Part shown: positions 12,089 through 23,764 of the stretch, piece after piece
Position numbering within the stretch: position 1 is the stretch's first letter
Layout: each line of letters starts with the position of its first letter
From: Dicaeum eximium
Taxonomy: Eukaryota; Chordata; Aves; Passeriformes; Dicaeidae
Assembly (NCBI GenBank): GCA_013396995.1
Contig: VWZP01005794.1
Location: 48,284 to 112,283 of the forward strand
Direction of reading: 5' to 3'
Length of the DNA stretch: 64,000 nucleotides
Position numbers and translations under genes: made by a program
The notes under the pieces: generated by a model
What the model was told of the DNA's origin: nothing
The model's database searches: none
What the model saw: only the letters and a program-made list of their open reading frames with translations

Positions 12089-12389
12089 CTGCAGGGTAAG
12101 AAAACTTTTTTTAACAGGAAGAAATGCAGTGTTTTAAAAATACTTTAAGCCTTCAGAAACTCTAACAACTAATTGATATGAGACAGTTTCCTTCATATTC
12201 TATGGAAGTCTGTTTTGAGTAGTCCCTACCTCTCACAGGTGAAACAAAATAAAAATATTTAAGTTCAAAACTTGAATCAGAAAAACAGCTTTAAAACACC
12301 AGAGTTCACTAGCAAGGTTACATTTAAACTTTTCTATTTGACTACATTTTGGTGATAAATTAACAGTACATTTACAAACTAAACACACA

Positions 12390-12454
12390 TTAATTTTTAA
12401 AACAAGACTCTTTCTGTGCAAGTGTCATAAGGCTGCTCAAAATGCAGGTCTCTT
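12390..12454 (-). other. Possible alternative terminal exon
   Basis: Seen: between exons 4 and 5 a minus-strand acceptor-like CCGTGCCAG precedes AAGAGACC. Spliced to the C left over from exon 4 it is open for 20 codons after the junction codon and then stops (TAA at 12390-12392). The surrounding segment to about 12480 keeps CpGs (GCGGTGCCTCCGTGCC) and is open in a second frame too. Inference: a short alternative C-terminus or a conserved intronic element; the acceptor lacks a good pyrimidine tract. Confidence 0.2.
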
Positions 12455-12596
12455 CTGGCACGGAGGCACCGCAACTGAATTACTCATTAAAATCAGTAAG
12501 CTACAACAATTTAATCACACATTAAAACTAGAAGTAGACAGCAGCAGAAACACATGGTAACCAGTTATTTCTACAGAATTATCAGTATTCTTATAC

Positions 12597-12638
12597 GCCT
12601 CTTCTTCTTATGGGCCCATTTCTGACGACACTGACAAT
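12597..12638 (-). CDS. Small coding exon 4 of an unrecognised gene
   Basis: Seen: 42-bp candidate exon on the minus strand with acceptor ...CTTGTAGCAG and donor GGC|GTATAAG. It starts and ends in phase 1. The other two frames hit stops, while this frame reads CQCRQKWAHKKKR, a strongly basic piece with two cysteines. Joined to its neighbours it gives a Tyr codon at the 5' junction and a Leu codon at the 3' junction, keeping the frame open. The acceptor's pyrimidine tract is weak and the donor is not the commonest type, so support comes mainly from phase agreement with flanking exons. Function unknown. Confidence 0.6.
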
Positions 12639-13003
12639 CTGCTACAAGTTAGTCAAATGCAAGTATCTTTTGATTAAAGAAATATATGCAAATAATCTAC
12701 TCATTAACAAAACCATTATCTTTTTTATATATACACGTATACTTTAATAACTCAAAAAGACATTATACCAAGGTATAAAGTATCACTAAAAGTTTTTATC
12801 TATTGCAAAGCAACATCTCTAGTTTCATGAATTCTATGTGGTCAAGGAGATATTGCAAGATGCGGGGGTGGGAAAAAAGACATTTGGAGACAAACGTTAC
12901 CTAAACTGCAACTTCAAATTTAATATACATTCTGTGGACACTACACAAGCAACCTGCTGCTGATTCATAATAAAATAATTCTGCCAAGAAAAAAGAACCT
13001 TAC

Positions 13004-13034
13004 ATTGTTGTAAGAAGAATGCATCCCATTGCAG
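13004..13034 (-). CDS. 31-bp coding exon 3 of an unrecognised gene
   Basis: Seen: very short candidate exon with an excellent acceptor (a run of T ending TTTTCTGCTCAG) and a good donor (CAACAAT|GTAAGG). It begins in phase 0 and ends with one extra base, so it supplies the 0-to-1 phase change needed between the exon at 25293-25348 and the exon at 12597-12638. Translation is LQWDAFFLQQ followed by the split Tyr codon. It lies 465 bp from an LTR at 13499-14075. Known: exons this short exist in vertebrates. Inference: likely real because both splice sites and the phase fit. Additional phase 0-0 exons between this one and 25.3 kb are possible. Confidence 0.6.
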
Positions 13035-13498
13035 CTGAGCAGAAAAAAAGTTTAGCATCACATAACTTGTCAATAAATTACTTCACAACTGGAAAAAACC
13101 CTTCATCCTTGAGCCCCCAGTCCTTGATAGACAAACTGCACCTCCAGTATACCTTGGCAACTACACTTTCTCATGTAAATGCCTGACTACGTGAGACAAT
13201 GCTTTGTTACAGGCTATGATTACAGTTTCCAGATAGACAGAAATAAACAAGTGACTGTGCGTTTTTGTAAGGTTACCTTGCTAGATTAGTCTACAGCTAG
13301 AAACAAAAATCCACAATTACTCTCCTCAGCTAAGGAAAGTAGATGGAAACAACCAGCATAATGAGACAAAGTTAACTGCCTTTTGCAGATCTCTGACTCT
13401 AAAGCAACTTATCCAAGAGGTTTATCCTGAATCCTTTCTCCAAGTGCTGCTATTAACACTACAGCGTTTTAATAAACTACAGTACAGCCATTACTAAA

Positions 13499-14075
13499 TG
13501 TCATGGTTTAATGCCAATAGGCAGCCAAGTCCCACACAGCTGCTTGCTCACTTTCCCCCACATAGAATGGGGGAAAGAATCAGAAAGATAGGATTGAGAC
13601 CATTCATGGGTTGAGGTAAAGACAGTTTAACAGGTAAAGCAAAAGTCACGCACACAAGCAAAGCACGGAATTCATCCATCACTGCCCATGGGCAGGCAGT
13701 GCTCAGTCATCCCCAGGAAAGCAGGGCTCCACACATACAGGGCTGACTTGGGAAGACAAATGTGCCCCACTTCCTTCTTCTCCCAGCTCTGTATGCTGAG
13801 TATGACACCATATGGTGTAGATACCCCTTGGGTCAGCTGGGGTGAGCTGTCCCAGCTGTGTTCCCCCCCAATTCCTTGTGCACTCCCAGCCTCCTCGCTG
13901 GTAGGGTGGGGTGAGCAGCAGAAAAGACCTTGACTCCATGTAAGCACTGCTCAACAGTAACAAAAAGATGCCTGAGTCATCAACACTATTTTCACCACAA
14001 ATACAGAAAACGCATCACCACAGGAACTGTTATGAAGAAAATAAACTCTAGCACATCACATCCACAATCAGTACA
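13499..14075 (-). mobile_element. Solo endogenous-retrovirus LTR, reverse orientation
   Basis: Seen: begins TGTCATGGTTTAA, the complement of the family's 3' end, and continues collinearly with the complement of the LTR at 23260-23764, ending near CAATCAGTACA, about 577 bp. No internal retroviral region on either side, so a solo LTR formed by recombination. It is in the same orientation as the host gene. The TATA position (13788-13793) reads TACAGA on the minus strand and the poly(A) signal position (13626-13631) reads GTTAAA, so both motifs are lost. I could not see a clear target-site duplication (CTAAA on the left, CAGAT on the right). Confidence 0.9.
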
Positions 14076-14082
14076 CAGATTA

Positions 14083-14108
14083 ACATTCAAGCTTGTACTT
14101 GAATGTTA
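14083..14108. repeat. Short inverted repeat next to the LTR
   Basis: AACATTCAAG and CTTGAATGTT form 10-bp arms around a 6-base loop; a further TACTTGAATGTACTTG follows to about 14130. Simple local repetition just outside the LTR edge. Coordinates of the arms are accurate to a base or two. Confidence 0.6.
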
Positions 14109-14868
14109 CTGTACTTGAATGTACTTGTACTGAGGGAACTGATTCTTCCAAAGCAAATGATCATTGACATACTAATGAATCTAGATATGCAAATACATCT
14201 CCAAATCTGCTAAGAGGAGTCTCCTCATAACTACACTGGATTTTATGCTCCCCAGCTTGAAATCTGATTTCCCTAGTCATCTTCCCCCCAAATTACATCA
14301 TCTTTTCTTTTCCATTCTTAAAATCAAGGGACTATAGTCATACACACAATAGCATCACTTCAGAAAGCAAGATGAGACCTACTGTGGTACATTCATTCCT
14401 TCTAATTCCCATCGGGAGCTCTCTCCATCTTTAATACCTTTTTTTGAGAAAGCAAGCTGATAGAATGCCTGCCTTGGAGGGTATGAATACTGATGAGGTT
14501 ATTCTTTGATAAAAATCTCTTTTGCTCAGAAAGAAGTATCTAGATCAGGAACAGTGATTGATTCACCAAAACAACATCCATTTGGCTGGAGTTTTCAGCA
14601 GACACTGGAAGAAGCAGCAAGGTGTGGAGTGGGGGAGTTCTTTACTGCCTACAAAGTTTCCACATCTCTGTCAGAGCATCTCAGCACTGACACAAGTCAT
14701 CTTTTCAGGTAACCAGTAATTTCCAATAACCATAACAAAACAGAAGTGAGCAGTAATGACATTTAGTCATTACAAGCTCCTCGTTTGAAACATAATGTAT
14801 TTCAAGCCTTCTGAAGACAGCAGGAAGCAATGAATCCCAGTAGTTCACCTTCCTCAGGTGAATGAAGA

Positions 14869-15735
14869 ATAACAGAATCAGATGAGTTGGAAGGGACCCA
14901 CAAGGATTACTAAGTCAACTCTGTCCTTGCACAGCACCATCCTCAAGAGTCACACTGTGTGCCCAAGAGCTTTGTCTACATTATTCCTGAGCTCTGTCAG
15001 ACTGGTGCTGTGACCACTCCCCTGGGGAGCCTGTTCAGTGTCCAACCACCCTCTGAGTGAAGAATCTTCTCTTGCTATCCAACCTAAACCTTCCCTGACA
15101 CAGCTTCAGGCCTTAGGTCCTGTCACTGGTCACCACAGAGCACAGATCAGTCCCTGCCCCTCCTTTTCCCCTCACAAGAAGCTGTAACTGCAGTGAGGTC
15201 TCCCCTCAGTCTCCTCCAGGCTGAACAGACCAAGTGCCCTGAGCCGCTCCTCATACGGCTTCTCCTCAAGGCCCTTCCCCATCTTTTTAGGTCTCTTTTG
15301 GATGCTCTCTAATAGCTTAATATCTTTCTTATACTGTGGTGGCCAAAACTGCCCACAGCACTCGAGGTGAGGCCACCCCAGCTCAGAGCAGAGCAGGACA
15401 ATCCCCTCCCTTGCCCGGCTGGCCATGCTGTCCCTGATGCCCCCCAGGACAGGGTTGGCCCTGCTGGCTGCCAGGGCACTGCTGGCTCATGTTCAACTTG
15501 TCACTGGCCAGGACCCCCAGGTCCCTTTCCATGGCACTGCTTTCTAGAATCTCATTCCCCAGTCTGTCTGTACAGCCAGGGCTGCCCCATGCCAGGTGCA
15601 ATCCAGCTGTTGAACTTCCTGTGGCTGGTGACTGCCCAGCCCTCTGATCTGTTGAGGTCTTTCTGCCCTAGAGGGAGTCAACACCTCCTCCCAGTTTTGT
15701 ATTGTCTGCAGATCTGGTTAATATCCCTAGAATCG
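14869..15735 (-). mobile_element. CR1 LINE fragment with decayed reverse-transcriptase C-terminal region
   Basis: Seen: on the plus strand it starts ACAGAATCAGATGAGTTGGA, the complement of a CR1 3' end. On the minus strand, pieces of the pol C-terminus are readable, such as [25 protein letters not shown] and YKKDIKLLESIQKRP, broken across frames. About 870 bp, longer than most copies. It is the same subfamily as the CR1 at 21765-22401 (shared GAGACTGAGGGGAGACCTCA and GGGAAGGG segments) but in the opposite orientation. Decayed, not functional. The right edge is approximate. Confidence 0.92.
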
Positions 15736-17617
15736 CCACAGAGCGCCAAAAAAAAAACCAAAACTGACTGACTTATTTTGAACTATTTGGAATCCTAAGT
15801 ATATTCTAATCTGGATAAAAATAAAATAAAAATCTGCCTGCAGCCCAAAAGTTTTTGAACAAAGTGATCCTCAGTATAAGTGAACAAAGAAATTAGGCTC
15901 TGAGGAACAACCATTCTGCCATCCTCAGCAGCTTTACATGCTCCAAAGCAGCACTCTGCTTTCCAATTAACAGTCTCAGAACTGAGCTACCAAAACATTT
16001 TTCAGATGACAAAGGAAGCTCTTCCAGAGGGTTTTATTGCTGCAATTACTTGAAAAAAAAGGTATCATGTGCTATCCATAAGTACTGGCTCTAGCACAGG
16101 AGAATGGTCTTGCCTGATGCTACAGAGCAGATCTTGCCTACTGAAAACCTCTCCTTAACCTGGTATCTCTGGTACTATTCAGCATCAGAGATCAGTACAT
16201 TTGGTTAGAACTGCTCAGACCCTTAAAAATAACTACCCCTTAACAGAAAATTAGCAATAAAGGAAATTCAAGCAAAAATATGTACTACCAGAAATGTATC
16301 TTAGCTATTAGAGTTTCAAAATGGAGTAAGACTTACTCTCACCATAGCCATCACACAGCCAACTTAATAACCATATGTTATTTCTTGACAATGTTTTCCT
16401 GTCAACATAACTGATGGAGGAACTGCACAGGTTCATGTGGTCTTTTGATTCTGATTAAGCTTTTCATTTAAATTTAAAAGAAAAAAAAAAAACACTTTCC
16501 AGCTGAAAACATGCAGCACTACTAAAATATTCCTACAGTGTGATGAGCTGAAGAAACACCCTAAGACTTGACTTTCCAGGAATTCTTCAGTGACAAAAAG
16601 GAGCCAGTATTTTCAGACATGCAAACAAGCTGCAATAGGTATCAAACTAGTTCCATGGCTAATCCTTGACAACTCATGTCTGGAAAGAGTGAAGTACAAA
16701 TACATCAGAAAACTGAAAAAGCACCAGGCTTCTACAGTTTGACATCACATAAGCCAAGAAATACAGAACACATGCTGGCTAGTGATACAAATGTGACCAT
16801 CCATGATCTTTCTACTACTAATTTTGCAAGAAGAGTAAGGAGCCTCCTTCAAATAAACGCATTTTTGGCACCTATGTATTAAATTGACACCTTGACTGAA
16901 TTCATATTACATACATAAGCAGACTATCCACAAACCCACTGAAATAGCACTGCAGATTTATGAACATTCTGGGGTTGGCAACAAGACTTAACATGACTTA
17001 AAACACAGCACTACAGACTGTAACAAAAGCATGCTGAAGAACTAAACAAATTAAGTTCTGAGCAACGTCAGAAGCACTCCTGTGCAGCCACAGCTTCCTC
17101 AAAAACATTTCTGTGGAGAATGCTTGCCACATACTTTTGGCTACTTGTCATCCATACTGCAAGTACCCCCATCACACTTCTCATTTGGTTGCCTCCTGCC
17201 TACTTAAGTCAAAGTTGGGCAGTGAGAACAAAGCAGCATTGGGAGCACTGAACTCTGTGAAGCTTGCAAGTTGTCCTACTTGGTCTCTTTGTCTCTCCTA
17301 CAAACAAAAGCTTTCAAAAAGGGAAGAATCAGGAACTTCTTCTGAAACCATCCCATGTGCAAGATGTGCTAATATGCTATTTCTGCTACAGCAGAAGGAA
17401 AGATAGTACAGCAGAATGGAAAAGGACGGAAAGAGCAGACAGAATGATAATCCTCATGCAGAACATATGGACAAGGCTTCATTAAAATGTTCAGTTCATC
17501 TCTGTTAGTGAATAATTACTCTCCAATATTCAAATGAATTTAAATCCTTGAAGTTTCTTTTATCATGCAAGTACCACATCTCTATGAAGGTCAGGACAGT
17601 TACTTTACAACATGATC
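15736..17617. other. Intron, no gene seen
   Basis: Unique AT-rich DNA. Plus-strand open frames at 16676-16882 and 17113-17406 lack paired splice sites and family resemblance. Confidence 0.65.
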
Positions 17618-17720
17618 ATACAAATCACAGAACTGTTAAGGTTGGAAGGGACCTCCAGACATCACCCAGTCTAATCCCAAAGCTCAGAGCAGGATCAACT
17701 AGAGCAAATTGCAGAGGCCC
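17618..17720 (-). mobile_element. Short CR1 LINE 3' fragment
   Basis: Seen: AATCACAGAACTGTTAAGGT followed by GGAAGGGACCTCCAGACATC and AGAGCAGGATCAACTAGAGC is the complement of the CR1 3' tail. The left edge is clear; the fragment fades out between 17720 and 17830. Older and more diverged than the other copies. Confidence 0.85.
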
Positions 17721-17829
17721 TTGCCTAGTTGGGTATAACAATCCCATTGCATGGATCATCTCTTCCCTAATCTTGGCTGGACACTCTTGACCAGAGATCC
17801 TCAAGGGAACCACCTGAAAATCAGTGACT

Positions 17830-20800
17830 CTTGAAAAAGAGATGACCATGTTTATCAGGACCCAGAGCAACGGAGTGTAAAAGCATTTTAGAAGAGTGCT
17901 ACAGACAGAAAATGTTAGCTAGACTGCTATTCTTACCACCTAGCAGGTGAAGGCTGATGATAACTTCATGCTAGGAGCTGTTAATTCCTTTAAACCATTC
18001 CCCACAAAGCTTACTTCTCCTTTAACCATACAGGATAGTTTCGTAGTTAGAGTCTTCTGGATTCTTTCTGAAGGAGCTGCTCAGCTGATCGAACGGATGA
18101 ACAAAGGTCTTTGCTCTGTGTTTATTTGGCCTAACAGTGATTTTTGGGTCATGGCTCTGCAAGCCTCACGAAGACAAAGGCATTCAGTTTGTATTTCAGC
18201 CACCAGGGCAAAATTCAGTCAGAAGTTATGATGCCTGATGGCATGCAAGCTATCTTGTTTTGCCTGCAGATTAAGCACCACTCCAGAGACCTCATGTACA
18301 CAAGACACCAATTCTGCCAATGAGCCTCAGGGTGCCCAAGATGTACTCAGTAGAGATGGTGCACTGAGTACAGGCCCCTGTTAGAGTAAATGCAAATCAA
18401 TACACAGAACCTCCAAGGATAATTAAATTTATTAACCTTGACCTAAACTTCCCAATACAAGCAAAAGCCACACACACACACTGTTCTTGGAAAAAACCAA
18501 AACCTCCAATCACCAGGCCCCACAGCCAAAACGGCACAAGCAAAACAAAAAGGTATCAGCTGAAAGCTCAAAGACCCCAAACCATTGCTAAAAATGGCAG
18601 AGACCCAAGGCTTGACTTAAGTTGAGAGCTTGTGTGTGTGCACAACAGATTCTAGTCCTGAGGGAAATGAACAGCTATTTAGTCATTAACTTCAAAATGC
18701 TCTGAATAGGGATCACTTAGCTGCAGAGAAGATTCCCAGATTTGGGATACTGGTTCAGCAACTACCAAAAGATTAAAATCAAGGAGGAAAGAGAGTAATT
18801 AACTACTACAAAACATTCAATGGTAGCTGAAGAGGGTATCATTTTCCCACTTCCCCTCATTTTTACCAGAAACATTCAAGCTGTGCAGGGATATGAGAAA
18901 AAGAACGATGCAGTGACGTGCAATTACATTCTGTGTAGCTTGACAGTTCAGATCATCTAAAAGGTGTATCTAACATCTAAGATGGGATGCTCTTGAGAGT
19001 CAGGAGAAAGTAACAGAAGATGTGGTTTTCTTGCTATCAGCAAGGTCAGTTTTGCCAAGAGTGACGTATTTCCATTTCACCATGGATAGCGCATGCAAAC
19101 CAAAGCAAAGCACTGTAGCAGTGTCATGGGAATAACAAAATTGATCTTTCCAAGTGGGGGAAAAAATAGTGAAATATGCAGAATCCTAGCTGTGATCAAA
19201 GTACAGTTTTATGTACACAGGAACGGGTACAGTATTTTGCTTTGTGTTTCCAGTCTGCAAGCAGTCCTCATCCTGCAGGCGAAGCTATGGTAACAGGCTC
19301 TTACAACAGTAGCTAAAGGATAAAAAAAGGATAAAAAAGCAAGGACTGCAAGATCTGCAGCAGAAAATTCAGGCTGAAGCTGACTGTCTATTTCAAGAGG
19401 CACTCCTAGACAAACACAAGCTAACAGCTTACAAGGTCTTGTGTTTAGTCAAAGAGGAGGCCATTCTGCAGATCATCGACTACATCTTCAGTCTTCATAC
19501 TTCAGACTAAATCGCATCTATCTATGAATTTATAGTCCTTCCTTCCAAACAGCACTGCTATTTTATGACATGCTTTCTTGAGAAAGACATCAAGGAATTT
19601 TTCAGCTTCATATCTCAGGATAGAATTCACTTGCATCTTAAGGCCAGAAAATGTACTACTCCATCTTGTCTGAATAACTGGGAGAAGTACTTTTACACAC
19701 CTACCTACACTGAGACCCAAAAACTTGTATCTCAATACTTTAATATACTTCAAAAGACTCTAGAGGAACTCCATAAATCATATTAAGGTTTTTTCCACTG
19801 CCTAATTGTCTTTGGCATAAGACACAAACACACAGACCACGTTTGCTATTCAGATTTGAAAAACTTGACTGTTTTCAGCATTGGGCCTTTTTCGTCTTCT
19901 GCTTACTAGGTTAAGGAATCCTGTATTATACAGGAATATGTTTTCCACTGGAGATCTCCCTACAGGTTAGAAACCTTGATTCTGAAGTCTCTTTTGGCCT
20001 GGAAAGCAGTCTGTCAGCCTGATACACGTTACTTTTAACTATCTGCCTTTGTCAAGAGAGCACTTTTTTGGAACAAAGGTTGTTCAACCCGTTTCTCCCA
20101 CAAGCTATGCTAAGTTGCTTGGTTGTTGTGAGGTTTTTTTAGTTTTGTTTTTTGAACTACAAAACTCCAAAACTGAGACTGAGTAGAAACACCATGGTGA
20201 AATGCTGATATCACAAACTGATTATTTTAAACTTGACTAGCTCCTTAGACAATCTTTTAGTTCTACAAGACTCACTAAACTTTAGTAACATCTTAAAGGG
20301 AAAAATTTGTTCAGTTCTTCACAGGATGCCTACACACAGTAGAAATGGTCCTCTTTACAAGTTTACAATTGGTCTCACTGACATTACACATAACAGATGG
20401 TTTTAACTGCTAAAGCCATTATTACATATTTAATGGTGAAAAGAACCCACATGTACTATTTGGGAATGAAATAATGGAAGGATTTAGTTGTATCTAAGGT
20501 CACATGAAGTCTGTGCTTGAACTACTAGGTATCAGTTGCATCTCAGTATGGTTGTTAACCAAAACATCACAGGGAGCTGCACAAGAAACACGGATGCTAT
20601 CATATTAAATCTGGTGTGTAATTGTAATTTGACAATATCAAGGTTTGTCTCAAGACCACTGACATTACTCTTACTGAAACAGCATCTATTAGTCTTCAAC
20701 ATCCCATTAGACAAAAAAAAAAAATAGATTCTAACTGCCCTAATTTTACATGTGCCATATTCTTTATTACAGGTTCGAGAACCATAGTGGAAAAAAAATA

Positions 20801-21764
20801 CAGTTTTGTGCTCTAAGGTAGTAGTTGATAAAATATGTGTCCCTTTATTTTTTTACTTAGCATTACTTTTTATAGCACATGGAAACCCACTTTGTTATCT
20901 AAAACTCAGTAATATAGAATTCTCCTGTCTGTGAGACAACTTTTGAACAGCTGCAGCTTATTTAAGTATATGGCAGTAGGATTGAAAGGTAGGAAAGGAA
21001 AATAATATAGTGATTAAACACCCCATATCTATATATTCACCTAAATAAAGCAGTTATTACAAAGGTAGACTTATTATAAAGAGAGATTGACCTATGAGCC
21101 TCCAGACCAATGCAGTTCATAGCAATTGCAGATACAACATAGTAACTTATTGCTAGAAAAAGCCAACATTTATTTTCTCTTTGTAACCTAAAAGAAACTT
21201 ATTCAGCTAGACCAAGCACAGTCTCTGTCACATTGCAGTTTCAAATCAGTAAGACTGGTGTTACATCTGTCAGCAAATTCTACATGACTGTGTAGTTCAA
21301 CAAGAATCTGACTGATAGATCGTGCCATCCTGTCTCAACAAAGGTTTTAGAGATCTGTCAGTAGGCCACCTTAATTGCAGCCACAAGCTCCTAGACATCT
21401 AATAAACTTGACATGACAAAGATGATAAGAAGCTACATAACCACAATGAGAACACCAGGATTTTGTTCTGCTATTCATAATGATCCCATCTGCCTTGTAG
21501 TGAAACCATGCAAAATGTGTATTGCTACTGCAGTCCTGGGAAAACAGAGCATCTTCCCTATAGTTTCAATTTGTGCATACTATCCATCTTCTACGAAACC
21601 TAAAAGTGCATTTCTCATACTGCATCATTATCTTTTTCCTACTTGGCACAATCAAACAGACCTCACTGAAAACATCTAAAGATATCTCATACACCCTTAC
21701 TAAAGCTCAACTTTGGTGACTATTATTATTATTAATAATCATAATTCTGGCCACTGAGTTGAGC
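17830..21764. other. Intron, no gene seen
   Basis: A 94-codon plus-strand frame at 17947-18231 and a pair of overlapping opposite frames at 19502-19786 were inspected; neither has convincing splice sites or family resemblance. A small ATT/AAT repeat lies at about 21720-21745. Confidence 0.6.
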
Positions 21765-22401
21765 CAACTCAGTGCACAAGACTGTCAGCAGTGCCCTGGC
21801 AGCCAGGAGGGCTCACTGTGCTCCGGAGGGCATCAGGCACAGCTGGGCAAGGGAGGGGACTGTCCTGCTCTGTGCTGCTGCAGCCCCATCTCAAATCCCA
21901 CCTGCAGTTTTGAGTGCTACAATATAAGATACAAAGCAGTTAGAGAGCATCCAAAAGAGACCTACAAAGATGGGGAAGGGTCTTGAGGAGAAGCCGTATG
22001 AGGAGCAGCTGAGGGCACCTGGTCTGTTCAGCCTGGAGGAGACTGAGGGGAGACCTCACTGCAGTTACAGCTTCTTGTGAGAGAAAGAGGAGGGGCAGGG
22101 ACTGATCTCTGCTCTGCAGTGACCAGTGACAGGACCTGAGGGAATGGCCTGAAGCTGTGTCAGGGGAGGGTTAGGTTGGATATTGGAAAAAGTTTCTTCA
22201 CCCAGAGGGTTTTTGGACACTGAACAGGCTCCCCAGGGAAGTGGTCACAGCACCAAGCCTGACAGAGCTCAAGAAGGATTTGGACAATGCTCTTGGGCAC
22301 ATGGTGTGATTCTTGGAAATGGTGCTAGGCAGGGACAGGAGCTGGACTCCAATGATTTTTGTGCTCCCTTCCAACTGAGTGTACTCTGTAATTCTATGAG
22401 A
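21765..22401 (+). mobile_element. CR1 LINE 3' fragment
   Basis: Seen: from about GTGCACAAGACTGTCAGCAG through CAGCCTGGAGGAGACTGAGG to the 3' end TCTGTAATTCTATGAG. About 637 bp, collinear with the complement of the copy at 14869-15735. Known: CR1 non-LTR retrotransposon, 5'-truncated. Frames inside (for example 22183-22503) are decayed. Antisense to the host gene. Confidence 0.93.
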
Positions 22402-23259
22402 CTTTTTTTCTCTCTCTTCTGGACAGATTTGGGCCAGGGAAGGGGGAAGGGGCACTTACAACATCACTGCTCAGAGACCAATCTGAGGCCAACACAGGTG
22501 TAAAGTTTCAGAAAGCTTAAATCTTACTTCAACATAAATCTGGAGGCAAAGAGCATATGGCTAAAAGTGAAGATTGAACTATGCCACACATTGGCTAAAG
22601 TTAAATGTTATGGTAAATGATAGTAGTACTATGGAAAACAGACATCAAAATAGCTGAAAACAGTAAAAATCAAAAAGCAAAACACAAAAAACCTGCAACT
22701 CATTCTGACTTCAGATTACTTAAGAGAAAAAAAATTGCAAATTTTAAACACACAGCTTCACATTAGAAGAAGCAAGCTAAAATGAAGGTCAATATACCAG
22801 TACTTAAAATCAAACCATGAACTTGGCAGATGTAGTATCACTGAGTACAAACAAAATTCCAACAAGTTTGTCCATTAAGTATTATTCAAAAGGAATCTTC
22901 ATAAGGTCATATTATATAAAATATAAATTTAATTTAATTTCTACATCGCTTTCTTCAAAGACTAAATATATCACCCTTTGCAGTGATTTCAATATTTAAT
23001 TATAACAAAATCAAGCAACTTCTGCAAGTATCCCTAACATGCATATAACAGAAATCAATATTACACCAAACATCCCATCATGAAAACGTTCTGGAAGTTC
23101 CAATGCAGCTGAATTTTTCTTTTCTTTCTAGACATATATGGAGTTTTAATTTAAATCATTAGCCAACCCATAGAAATCCAAACTTCTTGAGAATGGTTTT
23201 CAACCTTTTGAACTAAATACAATTGAAAACATAAGGAACCACATATTGCCATAACAATC
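22402..23259. other. AT-rich intron, no gene seen
   Basis: Between a CR1 and an LTR; no splice-flanked open frame, no structured RNA recognised. Confidence 0.7.
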
Positions 23260-23764
23260 TGTGCTGGTTTTGGCTGGGATGGAGTTAATTTTCTACACAG
23301 TAGCTGGTATGGGGCTGTGCTTTGGGTTTGTGCTGAAAACAGGGTTGATAATACAAGGATGTTTTCGTTATTGCTGAGCAGTCTTAAGGCCCTTTCTGTT
23401 ATGTACCCCACCAGTGAAGAAGGCGGGAAGTACAAAAGGAATTGGGAGGGGACACACCTGGAGCAGCTGACTCAAGGGATATGCCAAACCACATGTTGAC
23501 AGACTCTGCATATAAAGCTGGGGGAAAGAAGGAAGGGGGGAATGCTCAGAGTGATGGTGTCTGTCTTCCCAAGTCATCCTTACAAGTAATGTAGTGCTGC
23601 TTTTTTGGGGAAGCTAAACACCTGCCAGCCCATGGGAAGTGGTGAATGAATTCCTTCTTTTGCTTTGCTTGTGTGGATTTTGGTTTACCTATTAAACTTT
23701 GTCTCAATCAAGTGAGTTTTCTCACTTTCCCAATTCTCTCCCCCATCCCAGTAGCAGGTGAGTA
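23260..23764 (+). mobile_element. Solo endogenous-retrovirus LTR, forward orientation
   Basis: Seen: begins TGTGCTGGTTTTGGCTGGGA. It keeps a TATA box (TATAAAG at 23511), the downstream AAGCTGGGGGAAAGAAGGA block, the GGGAAGTGGTGAATGAATTC block and a poly(A) signal ATTAAA at 23691-23696. The last part of the family's 3' end is missing or diverged after about 23764. No internal viral sequence, so a solo LTR. It is antisense to the minus-strand gene, and its promoter and poly(A) motifs are intact by eye, unlike the sense copy at 13499-14075. Confidence 0.9.

Noticed and set aside
12897..12970. Minus-strand exon candidate ending at a GTAACG donor
   Set aside because: Its phase would put a stop codon into the well supported exon at 12597-12638.
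13261..13310. 20-bp minus-strand exon candidate with fine splice sites near 13277-13300
   Set aside because: All three frames contain a stop codon.
15172..15601. Protein-like frames resembling a gene
   Set aside because: They are decayed pieces of CR1 reverse transcriptase, part of the LINE fragment at 14869-15735.
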